Origin: JADLBR01 sp964651705
GTDB taxonomy: Bacteria > Verrucomicrobiota > Verrucomicrobiia > JADLBR01
Assembly (NCBI GenBank): GCA_964651705.1
Contig: CAZYWZ010000017.1
Location: forward strand, 18,848-82,847
Direction of reading: 5' to 3'
DNA length: 64,000 nucleotides
Positions within the stretch are counted from its first letter, which is position 1. Each line of letters starts with the position of its first letter. The notes under the pieces are model-generated. The model saw only the letters and a list, made by a program, of their open reading frames with translations, did not search any database and had not been told where the DNA came from. Both the position numbers and the translations under genes were made by a program. This document shows positions 15,566-23,845 of this stretch, piece by piece.

Positions 15566-16663
15566 ATGAAATTCTCAATAGCTAAAGAAACTATCTTGGA
15601 TGGCCTCCAGCAGGTGCAGAGCGTCATTTCCACCCGAACGACCCTGCCTATCCTCCAGAACGTCTTGATTGAAGCGAAACAGGGGGCGCTGGTCCTGTCC
15701 ACGACAGATCTGGACGTCGGCATCAGCGCCTCGATCGAGGCCGAGGTGGAAGAACCCGGCGCGACCACACTGCCCGCGCGGCGGCTGTTCAGCATCTGCC
15801 GGGAGCTGCCCGCGGCCGACGCGACGATCGAGGTCGATTCGCGCAACGTCGCCACGCTTCGCTCGGGCAACGCGCTCTTCAAGATCCTCGGGCTCGCCCG
15901 CGAGGAGTTCCCGCCGATGGCGCCCCTCGAGAAGGCGCGCTCGCTCAAGCTGCCGCAGGCCCTGCTCAAGGACATGCTGCGCAAGACCGCGTATGCGATT
16001 TCCCACGACGAGACCCGCTACGTGCTCAATGGCATCCTGATGTCGCTCAAAGAGCGCAAGCTCACGATGGTCGCCACCGATGGCCGCCGCCTCGCGCTCG
16101 CCGACGCCGAGATCGAGCTGGCCCCCAATCAGGAGGCCGATATCATCCTCCCGACCAAGGCCGTCAACGAGCTCCAGCGCCTCCTCAAGGACGACGGCGA
16201 CCTCACGCTCAACATGAGCGAGAGCCGCTGCTCCTTCGACCTTGGCCGCGCCCGCCTCGTCTCGAAACTCACCGAGGGCAACTACCCGAATTACCGCCAG
16301 GTCATCCCCGCCGAGACCAAGGAGCGCGTCACCCTCGACCGGGACACCTTCCTCACCACCATCCGCCGCGTCGCCCTCCTCACCTCCGAAAAATCCAGCT
16401 CCGTCAAACTGGCCTTCGGCAAAGATACCGCCACCCTCAGCGCCAACAGCCCCGATGTCGGCGAGGCCCGCGAATCCATCGCCGTCAAATACCGCGGCAA
16501 GGACTTCTCCGCCGCCTTCAACCCCGAATACCTCATGGACCCCCTCCGGAACCTCCCCGACGACGAGGTCCACTTCGACTTCATCGACGAGACCTCCCCC
16601 GGCGTCATCCGCGTCTCCTCCTCCTCCTTCCTCTACGTCATCATGCCCATGCGCATGGCGTGA
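15566..16663 (+). CDS. dnaN: DNA polymerase III subunit beta (sliding clamp)
   Basis: 365 residues, the normal clamp length, starting MKFSIAKETILDGLQQVQ. Three clamp domains of ~120 residues are visible. Conserved blocks include TRTTLPILQNVLIEA, KTAYAISHDETRYVLNGIL, MVATDGRRLALA, GNYPNYRQVIP and the C-terminal VIMPMRM, which forms the partner-binding pocket edge (usually M-P-M-R-L/M). It tethers the replicative polymerase to DNA. It is preceded by a promoter-like sequence, is not adjacent to dnaA in this window, and is followed by the lipid-like operon after 134 bases. Confidence 0.97.
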   Translation: MKFSIAKETILDGLQQVQSVISTRTTLPILQNVLIEAKQGALVLSTTDLDVGISASIEAEVEEPGATTLPARRLFSICRELPAADATIEVDSRNVATLRSGNALFKILGLAREEFPPMAPLEKARSLKLPQALLKDMLRKTAYAISHDETRYVLNGILMSLKERKLTMVATDGRRLALADAEIELAPNQEADIILPTKAVNELQRLLKDDGDLTLNMSESRCSFDLGRARLVSKLTEGNYPNYRQVIPAETKERVTLDRDTFLTTIRRVALLTSEKSSSVKLAFGKDTATLSANSPDVGEARESIAVKYRGKDFSAAFNPEYLMDPLRNLPDDEVHFDFIDETSPGVIRVSSSSFLYVIMPMRMA

Positions 16664-16797
16664 TCCCTTTCCCTGGTGGTGTTCGGCTTACCTAATTCTT
16701 CGGCTTTCGAAACTGCCGCCCAGCACCCACGCACTACAGGTTCTTGGAATTCTCGATCCGTCTCGCCAGCGGCCAGAGCTTCTGCTCAAAATGTCCC

Positions 16798-18087
16798 ATG
16801 GCGGGAAAGCACTCTCAATCCTCGCGCCAGATCCTTGCCCTCGTGGCGGGACGTGACCTGAAGGAACTTGCCGTCCGGCTTGCCCCGGACCAAGGGGGTA
16901 TCCCAGACCCATTCCTGGCAACCGCCACGGTCAATCGTCAGCGGGCCCTGCGGCTCTGGGAACGCCTCCACCCCGATGAAGCTGTGCAGAAGGCCCTCCT
17001 GGGAGACAACAGGCTAGAACTCTACCAGGGCAACATCGAGAATTGTATCGGGGAAGCCCGGATGCCGCTCGGCATCGCGGGCCCCCTCCGGGTCAATGGC
17101 CTTTTCGCGAAGGGCGACTATCCGATTCCCCTCGCGACGACAGAGGCCGCCCTCGTCGCGAGCTATCATCGCGGGTGCTCCCTCCTGACGAAGGCTGGCG
17201 GTTGCACGGCCATGCTGCTGTACGAGACGGTCCACCGCTCCCCGGTGTTCGCGTTCTCAACCCTGGGGGAGGCGGGGCTGTTCCTGACTTGGGTCGTCGA
17301 ACGCGTCGAGGAATTCAAACGCATCGCCGCGGGCACAACACGCCACGGGGAACTCTTGGACATGGGCATCACGATCGAGGCAAACCACGTCTACCTCAAT
17401 TTTGAGTTCTCGACCGGCGATGCTTCGGGCCAGAACATGGTGACCCTCGCCGCCCAGGCGATCTGCGATGCCATCCTAGCCGATTGTCCCACCAAGCCGC
17501 GACATGCCTGGGTCGAGGGCAATCTCTCGGGCGACAAGAAGGCGTCGGCAAAGGCCTTCACGACCACGCGCGGCAAGAAGGTCACCGCGGAGGTGACGTT
17601 GTCCCCCGATCTGGTCCGAAAATACCTCCACACCACACCCCGCGACATGGAGGAGTACTGGCGGGTGTCGGCCATCGGCGGCGTGCTCAGCGGGACGATG
17701 GGCGTCCAGGGGCACTTCGCCAACGGGCTCGCCGCGCTCTACATCGCCACGGGCCAAGACGCGGCGTGCGTGGCGGAATCGGCAACCGGGATCACCCGCT
17801 TCGAGACGCTCGAGACCGGCGAACTGTACGCGGCCGTGACGCTACCCGGCCTGATGGTCGGCACGGTGGGGGGAGGCACCGGACTACCCACACCAAGGGC
17901 GTGCCTCGCTCTGATGGGATTGGCCGGCAGCGGCCACGCGCGGGCGTTGGCCGAGGTCACCGCCGGACTGATGCTGGCCGGCGAGCTGTCGATCATCGGG
18001 GCGCTGGCCTCGGGGCAGTTCTCGCGCGCCCACCGCAAGCTGGCGCGCGACCGCAAGACCAGGGCGCCGGCAGACCCGGGGGTATGA
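16798..18087 (+). CDS. Hydroxymethylglutaryl-CoA reductase, class I type
   Basis: 429 residues. Converts HMG-CoA to mevalonate with NAD(P)H, the committed step of the mevalonate route to isoprenoids. All four catalytic residues of the class I enzyme can be placed: Glu in PLATTEAALVAS, Lys in the DKK block (GNLSGDKKASAKAF), Asp in YIATGQDAACVAES and the C-terminal His in GQFSRAHRKLARD. ENCIGEARMPLGIAGPL and VGTVGGGTGLP complete the family pattern. There is no N-terminal membrane anchor, as in archaeal and bacterial class I enzymes. ATG 16798 is chosen because the open extension begins at a TTG in what looks like a repeat remnant. First gene of a nine-gene operon; its TGA overlaps the next ATG. 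Confidence 0.92.
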   Translation: MAGKHSQSSRQILALVAGRDLKELAVRLAPDQGGIPDPFLATATVNRQRALRLWERLHPDEAVQKALLGDNRLELYQGNIENCIGEARMPLGIAGPLRVNGLFAKGDYPIPLATTEAALVASYHRGCSLLTKAGGCTAMLLYETVHRSPVFAFSTLGEAGLFLTWVVERVEEFKRIAAGTTRHGELLDMGITIEANHVYLNFEFSTGDASGQNMVTLAAQAICDAILADCPTKPRHAWVEGNLSGDKKASAKAFTTTRGKKVTAEVTLSPDLVRKYLHTTPRDMEEYWRVSAIGGVLSGTMGVQGHFANGLAALYIATGQDAACVAESATGITRFETLETGELYAAVTLPGLMVGTVGGGTGLPTPRACLALMGLAGSGHARALAEVTAGLMLAGELSIIGALASGQFSRAHRKLARDRKTRAPADPGV

Positions 18088-19004
18088 ACGGCGCAGCACC
18101 AGGACTCGTCGGGCGTTGGTGGACCTATCAGGCCGAGCGGTTTCCCCTGTTGGCCCATGGCCCACTGATCGCCGCATTCAGCGCGTGCGCGGTCTCATTC
18201 TCGGCATGTCTGCTCGGTGCCGCAGTCCCGCCATGGCCGGTGTATGGCGTTGCCTTCTTGGTCTGCCTTCTCTTCTTCCTCCAGCTCCGGATCGCCGACG
18301 AATTCAAGGATGCCGAGGACGATGCCCGGTGGCGTCCGTACCGACCGGTGCCACGGGGCCTGGTGGCCTTGGCCGAGCTACGACTGGTGTTCATTGCCTC
18401 GGCCGTGATTCAGGCGGTGGCCTCCTTGGCTCTCGATCCGCGGCTCGTCTGGGTGCTGGCGGCGGGTTGGGCGTACCTATCCCTGATGAGCGTCGAGTTC
18501 TTCGCGCGCGACTGGCTGAAGGCACGGCCCATTTTCTACCTGTTGACCCACATGGGGATCATGCCGCTGGTGGACCTTTTCGCGACGGCTTGCCAGTGGC
18601 TACCCGCGGTCGGGAAGATCCCAGCCGGCTTGGCGGCTTTCTTGGGCGCCAGCTTCTGCAATGGCATCGTGATCGAGATTGGCAGGAAACTGCGCCTATC
18701 GGCCGACGAAGAAGAAGGGGTGGAAACCTATAGCAAGCTCTGGGGCCGAGGACCTGCGGTCATCGCTTGGCTGGCCTGCATGCTGGTCACCGCCGCGCTG
18801 GCGATCTGGGCGGCGGCCCGGATCGGGTTCGCCGGGCCCCTGGCCGTCGCGCTGGCCGTGGCTTTTGGCATCGCGTGCGGCGCGGCAGGACTGTTCGCCC
18901 GGGCCAAAGTCCCGGGCAAGACCCTTGAAGCTTTGGCGGGATTTTGGACGCTGGTTCTGTATCTGATGCTCGGCGTGGTGCCGCTCTTGATGCGTCATTC
19001 ATGA
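18084..19004 (+). CDS. UbiA-family prenyltransferase-like membrane protein
   Basis: 306 residues with about eight hydrophobic segments. The first Asp-rich motif of the UbiA superfamily appears as RIADEFKDAEDDARWRPYRP. The second appears as the acidic stretch in EIGRKLRLSADEEEGVETYS. UbiA enzymes move a prenyl chain from a prenyl diphosphate onto an aromatic, sugar-phosphate or glycerol-phosphate acceptor in the membrane, with Mg2+ held by the two motifs. Members include the archaeal DGGGP synthase and chlorophyll synthase; which acceptor is used here cannot be told. ATG overlaps the HMG-CoA reductase stop (ATGA), and its own stop overlaps the next start in the same way. The prenyl donor would fit the mevalonate enzyme beside it. 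Confidence 0.82.
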   Translation: MNGAAPGLVGRWWTYQAERFPLLAHGPLIAAFSACAVSFSACLLGAAVPPWPVYGVAFLVCLLFFLQLRIADEFKDAEDDARWRPYRPVPRGLVALAELRLVFIASAVIQAVASLALDPRLVWVLAAGWAYLSLMSVEFFARDWLKARPIFYLLTHMGIMPLVDLFATACQWLPAVGKIPAGLAAFLGASFCNGIVIEIGRKLRLSADEEEGVETYSKLWGRGPAVIAWLACMLVTAALAIWAAARIGFAGPLAVALAVAFGIACGAAGLFARAKVPGKTLEALAGFWTLVLYLMLGVVPLLMRHS

Positions 19005-21433
19005 GTGCCGACCTGACATGCCAGCCGCACCGCATCGGGGGGAAAGCCTCGGCGCTCGCTGCGGCCGAAGCCGCCGGGCTGCCGGTGCCCGCTTGGTTCG
19101 TAGTCGCGCCGGACGAATCCATTGCCGCGTCGGCGGTCGCGGATCGGCTCGTCTCGCTGGGCGACGGTCCGTTCGCGGTGCGGTCATCGGCGACCGCCGA
19201 GGATGGGAGTGAGCATTCGTTCGCCGGTCAGTTCGAGACCTTCTTGCGGGTCGGTCCTGGCGAGGTCACCACCCGGATCGCCGCGGTCCGGGCTTCTGCG
19301 AATCGGGAGAATGTCCGGCGCTACCGCGAGGAACACGGCGTCGGCGGCGAGGTCCGCACGGCCGTCATCGTCCAACAAATGGTGAATGCACGGGCCGCTG
19401 GCGTCGCCTTTAGCGCGGAACCGGTCTCCGGGAGGCGGAGGATCTCCGTGGTTTCGGCGATCGGCGGGACGGGGGAGCGGCTCGTTGCCGGAGAGGTGGA
19501 CGGCGAGACGTGGCGTATCTCCCGCGAGGGGACGATCCTTGATCGACCCACCGCCGCACCAATCCTGACGGACGCGGAGGCCCTGGCGGTTGCGGCGATG
19601 GCCAGGCGTTGCGAGGAGGTGTTCCTCCGGCCGCAGGACATCGAGTGGGCCATCGACGTTTCGGGAAAGCTGTGGCTCCTTCAGTCGCGGCCGATCACGA
19701 CGCTGGCGCGCCTGCCCGACCCCGATGACGCCTTCCATCTCTGGGACAACAGCAATATCGCGGAGAGCTACGGCGGGGTCACCACGCCACTGACCTTCAC
19801 CTTCGCGCGCAAGGCCTACGAGCACGTGTACCGCGAGTTCTGCCGCCTCATGCGCGTTCCCGCCGGGCGCCTCCGCCGCTCGGATGCGGTGTTCCGCGGG
19901 ATGCTCGGCCTGATCCGGGGGCGGGTGTATTACAACCTGCTGAGCTGGTATCGGGTCCTTGCCCTGCTGCCGGGATTCTCCCTGAACCGGCGGTTCATGG
20001 AGCAGATGATGGGTGTCAAGGCCGCGCTGCCCGACGACATCGTCACGGGCATCGTCGCCGAAAATCGTCGCGGAAGGTTGGAGGACGGCCTTGCCCTCGC
20101 CCGCACGCTCTGCGGCCTGATCGGGAGCCGGTTTGCGCTGGGGCCATCCATCCGGAGCTTCCGCGCCCGTCTGGATGCCGCCCTCGCCGATCCGGTGACA
20201 CCTTATGCCCGCCAGTCGGGAGACGAACTGGCGGCGTCCTATCGCCGATTGGAGGACGAGCTGCTGACCCGGTGGGACGCCCCGCTGGTGAATGATTTCT
20301 TCGCGATGATCGCCCACGGGGTGCTCCGAAAGCTGGCGACGGCATGGCTGGATGACGGCGACGGAGAATTGGCCAATCGCCTGATCCGCGATTGTGGCGA
20401 AATCATCAGCGCGGAACCGCCGCGCCGCATCCGGGCCATGGCGGACCTCGCCCGCAACGTGCCAGGGCTGCCGCAACGGCTGGCCGATCCCCGGGTGGGT
20501 GTGCGGGACAAGGAACGCTCGCTGCTCGAGGTGCCCGAGTTGGCCGCCGCCTACCGCGACTATCTGGCGGAATTTGGAGATCGCTGCCTCGAGGAGCTCA
20601 AGCTCGAGAGCCCGACCGTGGGGGACGCCCCGGATACCCTGCTCGCCTCAATCGGGACGCTGGCGCTTCGGGAGGATCCATCCCCGGCAAGGGCGGAATC
20701 ACCGACAGATTCGTTGCCCGAGGTCCGGGGATGGAAAGGCCGCCTGTTCCGATGGGTGGTGGGCGAGGCGCGGGCGCGCGTCCGCGAACGGGAGAACCTC
20801 CGGTTCGAGCGCACCCGCCTGTTCGGGCGCGTGCGGCTCCTGCTTCGCGAACTGGGCAAACGCCTGCATGCCGACGGCTGCCTGTGTGACGTTTCCGATG
20901 TCTTCTATCTGGAGGTGGAGGAGGTGCTCGGAGTCTATGACGGGACGCAGTCGGGCGGAGGCTTGGCGGCACTTGCGATGGCACGGCGGCGCGCCTTTGA
21001 GGCATTCGAGCTGGGAGAGGCGCCGCCCGACCGTTTCTCGACTTGGGGACCGCCCCATCGGCACGCCCGGTTCGATTCGCTTCTGCCGACCACCGCCCCG
21101 GGAGGTCCCGTGATGCGGGGCATCGGCGCCTGCCCTGGGCGTGTCCGCGGCCCGGTGCGGGTTGTGAATGATCCGCGCGGCGCCTGCATCGGAGCGGGTG
21201 AGATCCTGGTCGCGCGCCAGACCGATCCGGGTTGGGTGGTGCTCTTCCCGTGCGCGGCGGGACTGCTGGTCGAGCGCGGCAGCCTACTGTCCCACTCCGC
21301 CATCGTGTCGCGCGAACTCGGACTGCCGTGCATCGTCTCCTTGCCCGGCGTTACAGGATGGTTGCGCGATGGCGATCGCGTCGAGATGGATGGCGCCAGC
21401 GGCGTCGTCCGGAAGATCTCCGATGAGCAGTGA
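19001..21433 (+). CDS. PEP-synthase/rifampin-phosphotransferase-like phosphohistidine enzyme
   Basis: 810 residues in three parts. Residues ~1-240 form a PPDK_N ATP-grasp domain (RIGGKASALAAAEAAGLPVP, FAVRSSATAEDGSEHSFAGQ, VIVQQMVNARAAGVAFS, FLRPQDIEWAIDVSGKLWLL and QSRPIT). A ~450-residue helical middle region follows. The end is a swivelling PEP-utiliser domain with the phosphorylated His765 in LLVERGSLLSHSAIVSRELG. The PEP/pyruvate-binding barrel of true PEP synthase is absent. This ATP-middle-His layout is that of rifampin phosphotransferase, which transfers the ATP beta-phosphate to a bound hydroxyl, so an alcohol in the operon's pathway may be the substrate. Coupled to the UbiA gene by ATGA; it overlaps the next gene by eleven bases. 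Confidence 0.85.
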   Translation: MSADLTCQPHRIGGKASALAAAEAAGLPVPAWFVVAPDESIAASAVADRLVSLGDGPFAVRSSATAEDGSEHSFAGQFETFLRVGPGEVTTRIAAVRASANRENVRRYREEHGVGGEVRTAVIVQQMVNARAAGVAFSAEPVSGRRRISVVSAIGGTGERLVAGEVDGETWRISREGTILDRPTAAPILTDAEALAVAAMARRCEEVFLRPQDIEWAIDVSGKLWLLQSRPITTLARLPDPDDAFHLWDNSNIAESYGGVTTPLTFTFARKAYEHVYREFCRLMRVPAGRLRRSDAVFRGMLGLIRGRVYYNLLSWYRVLALLPGFSLNRRFMEQMMGVKAALPDDIVTGIVAENRRGRLEDGLALARTLCGLIGSRFALGPSIRSFRARLDAALADPVTPYARQSGDELAASYRRLEDELLTRWDAPLVNDFFAMIAHGVLRKLATAWLDDGDGELANRLIRDCGEIISAEPPRRIRAMADLARNVPGLPQRLADPRVGVRDKERSLLEVPELAAAYRDYLAEFGDRCLEELKLESPTVGDAPDTLLASIGTLALREDPSPARAESPTDSLPEVRGWKGRLFRWVVGEARARVRERENLRFERTRLFGRVRLLLRELGKRLHADGCLCDVSDVFYLEVEEVLGVYDGTQSGGGLAALAMARRRAFEAFELGEAPPDRFSTWGPPHRHARFDSLLPTTAPGGPVMRGIGACPGRVRGPVRVVNDPRGACIGAGEILVARQTDPGWVVLFPCAAGLLVERGSLLSHSAIVSRELGLPCIVSLPGVTGWLRDGDRVEMDGASGVVRKISDEQ

Positions 21434-22526
21434 GATCCAGGGCCGCGCGGACTTCACGAGGATCCGCTACGGGCAGTGCTGGGAGGATGCCGATGTGCTC
21501 GTCAGCGCGCTCCGTCCCACCGGGCGCCGGTGCGCGAGCATTGGCTCGGCAGGCGACAACAGCTTCGCGCTCCTGGCCGCCGGGGCATCGCACGTCGCGG
21601 CCATCGAGATGAATCCCGCGCAGGTCGCGTGCATCGAATTGCGCCGCGCCGCTTATCTCGCCTTGGATCACGCCGGGCTGCTGGAACTTCTTGGGGTGAG
21701 GCCCTCCAATCGGCGCGAGGTGCTCTATCGGGAATGTCGGCGACTCTTGCCGGCAGCCCACCTCCTGTTCTGGGACAGGCGGCCCGACATCCTCCGGCGC
21801 GGGGCGATCCACGCGGGGAAGTTTGAGGGATATTTCCGGCTGTTCCGGACCTGGGTCCTGCCGCTGGCACACCCGCGGTCGCGGGTCGATGCGTTGCTCG
21901 AGCCTCGCGACCCGGCGGCGCGGCTCGAGCTCTACGACCGCCATTGGAACAATCGGCGATGGCGGCTGCTCTTCCGCGTGTTCTTTTCCCGGGCGGCCAT
22001 GGGCGCGTTGGGCCGGGACCCGGAGTTCTTTCGGTACGTCGAGGGATCGGTTGCGGACCGGATCTTGGAGCGCACCCGGCACGCGCTGGTCGCACTGGAT
22101 CCCGCCTCGAATCCGTATCTGCACTGGATCCTCCGCGGCTCGTTCGGCGACGACCTTCCGATGGCGCTCCGGGCCGAGCATTTCGAAACGATCCGCTCGG
22201 CGCTGGCCGAGGGGAGGTTCTCGATCTTCGATGGCACCCTAGAGACATGGCTCGGCAGCGATGCCGCGCGCGGGGTCGGTGCATTTAACCTGAGCGACAT
22301 CTTCGAATACATGAGCGCCGCGAACGCCGAAGGGCTCTTGGGGCGGATAGCCGACGCGGCGGAGCCCGGCGCCCGGCTGGCGTACTGGAACATGCTGGTG
22401 CCGCGGTCCCGCCCAGAATCCCTCGCCGCGCGCCTGAGACCGCTGGAAGAGGAATCCCGCCAGGGGTTGTTCAACGACCGCGCGTTCTTCTATAGCCGTT
22501 TCGTGGTCGAGGAGGTGGTCGGGTGA
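21423..22526 (+). CDS. DUF3419/BtaA-like SAM aminocarboxypropyl transferase
   Basis: 367 residues. BtaA transfers the 3-amino-3-carboxypropyl group of SAM to diacylglycerol, giving the homoserine lipid that BtaB trimethylates to the betaine lipid DGTS. Family signatures are clear: RIRYGQCWEDADVLVSAL, CASIGSAGDNSFALLAAG (the modified SAM motif), VAAIEMNPAQVACIELRR, and the C-terminal FNLSDIFEYMSAANAEGLLG with LAYWNMLVPR. ATG 21423 lies inside the end of the previous gene; the open upstream part is only its shadow. No BtaB methyltransferase is next to it. The real acceptor may be a lipid other than diacylglycerol, since the operon encodes isoprenoid enzymes. Confidence 0.88.
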   Translation: MSSEIQGRADFTRIRYGQCWEDADVLVSALRPTGRRCASIGSAGDNSFALLAAGASHVAAIEMNPAQVACIELRRAAYLALDHAGLLELLGVRPSNRREVLYRECRRLLPAAHLLFWDRRPDILRRGAIHAGKFEGYFRLFRTWVLPLAHPRSRVDALLEPRDPAARLELYDRHWNNRRWRLLFRVFFSRAAMGALGRDPEFFRYVEGSVADRILERTRHALVALDPASNPYLHWILRGSFGDDLPMALRAEHFETIRSALAEGRFSIFDGTLETWLGSDAARGVGAFNLSDIFEYMSAANAEGLLGRIADAAEPGARLAYWNMLVPRSRPESLAARLRPLEEESRQGLFNDRAFFYSRFVVEEVVG

Positions 22527-23845
22527 CGGCTGTCGCCTGCTGGATACGCATTGCTGCGGTGGTCGCGGCGATGGGGGTCTGCGTCATTGCGCTGCGGGCG
22601 CTGGCGCGCCGACGCGTGTGGGACCCGGAAGTCGCGCGAAAAACGGTTCACGTGACCATGGGCGTCACCTGCCTCCTCTTTCCTTGGCTCTTTGATCGGG
22701 TATGGCCCGTGTGGGTGCTCGCGGCGCTGGCGACGGCAGGCCTCGCCGCGCTCCGCTGGCTGCCGGCCTGGCGGGCGGCGGCGGGCGGTCTCCTCCACGA
22801 CGTCGGGCGCTTTTCTTTGGGTGACTTGCTGTTCGGGCCGGCCGTGGCGGTCGTCTTCACGCTCTCGGGCGACAGGCCCGAGCTGTTCGTGATCCCGATC
22901 CTGATCTTGACGACCGCCGATGCCGCCGCGGCCTTGGTCGGGACGCGGTGGGGCAAGACCCGGTACGGGACGCGCTCGGGTTCCAAGTCGGTCGAGGGTT
23001 CGGTCGCTTTCGCCATCGCGGCGGCGGTCTGCGTTGCGCTCCCGCTCGGTCTGTTCGCGGATGTCGGCACCGTCAGGGTGCTGCTCATCGCGGCAACCCT
23101 GGCGCTCTTGGCGATGATGGCCGAGGGCATCGCCGACCGCGGCTTCGACAACCTCACGCTTCCGATTGGCGCCCATTTCCTTCTCGCGAAGTTCTTGGCG
23201 CACGATGTGCCGCCGCTGTGGTGGCGACTCACGATCGCGGGAGGTTTGCTCGCCGCGGTGATCATGGCCCGGCGGTGGACGACGCTCGACGGAGGTGCAC
23301 TGCTTGCGGCGGCGCTCCTGGGCTTCGGGCTGGGGGCGTTGGGGGGCGCGACGTTCCTCGCGCCGGTGTTTGGGGTTTTCGCACTGCACCTGATCACGAC
23401 CCATCGCCACGCGCTGTCCGCCCGGGTGACCCACGGGATCGACGGGGTGCTCGGCGTCGCCATCGCCGCCCTGCCTTGGGCGATGGCAGCAACGAGGCTC
23501 GGATGGAAGGAAGCCCTTGCCGGCCTGTCGGTTGCGATGATGGCGAAGCTCGCGCTGATGGATCTGTCGACCCGACGATTCTTGGGGCTCGGCGCCGGGG
23601 CCGGCAGGATCGCACCGGCCATCGCAAAGGGGCTGCTTGCGGGGGCCTTGCCCGGCCTAGTTTGGTTGCCCGTCGGCGAGGTATCGTGGATGGTCGGCGC
23701 GGGATTGATCCTGACGATGGTTTCGGCCTGGTGGTACGCCCGGCACATCGCGGCGCACGGCCTTGAACCGCCAAGGGTCTTCCTGGCGGAGGGCGCGCTC
23801 GCGCTCGTGGCTTCGGCCCTGGCTTGGTTTGTGGGGAGGTTTTGA
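22523..23845 (+). CDS. CTP-dependent prenol (phytol/dolichol) kinase-like protein with extra membrane half
   Basis: 440 residues, almost all membrane-embedded. Residues 1-245 match the phytol/dolichol kinase family (VTE5, Sec59, Dgk1): VARKTVHVTMGV, the CTP-site block ADAAAALVGTRWGKTRYG, then SKSVEGSVAFAIAAAV, and GFDNLTLPIGAHFLLAKF. These phosphorylate long-chain isoprenols. Residues ~253-440 form a second multi-helix region starting LDGGALLAAALLGFGLGALG that resembles the DUF92/VTE6 family, which adds the second phosphate to phytyl phosphate; that assignment is tentative. If right, one protein would turn an isoprenol into its diphosphate, the donor for the UbiA enzyme. GTG start with GAGGAGGT eight bases upstream, overlapping the previous stop (GTGA). 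Confidence 0.78.
   Translation: MTAVACWIRIAAVVAAMGVCVIALRALARRRVWDPEVARKTVHVTMGVTCLLFPWLFDRVWPVWVLAALATAGLAALRWLPAWRAAAGGLLHDVGRFSLGDLLFGPAVAVVFTLSGDRPELFVIPILILTTADAAAALVGTRWGKTRYGTRSGSKSVEGSVAFAIAAAVCVALPLGLFADVGTVRVLLIAATLALLAMMAEGIADRGFDNLTLPIGAHFLLAKFLAHDVPPLWWRLTIAGGLLAAVIMARRWTTLDGGALLAAALLGFGLGALGGATFLAPVFGVFALHLITTHRHALSARVTHGIDGVLGVAIAALPWAMAATRLGWKEALAGLSVAMMAKLALMDLSTRRFLGLGAGAGRIAPAIAKGLLAGALPGLVWLPVGEVSWMVGAGLILTMVSAWWYARHIAAHGLEPPRVFLAEGALALVASALAWFVGRF

Noticed and set aside
16664..16797. Terminator between dnaN and the HMG-CoA reductase gene
   Set aside because: No stem with a following T-run is present, so read-through from dnaN cannot be excluded.
17484..18083. 200-codon extension before the UbiA-like protein
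   Set aside because: It is the out-of-frame reading of HMG-CoA reductase; the ATG at 18084 overlaps that gene's stop and begins a normal UbiA protein.
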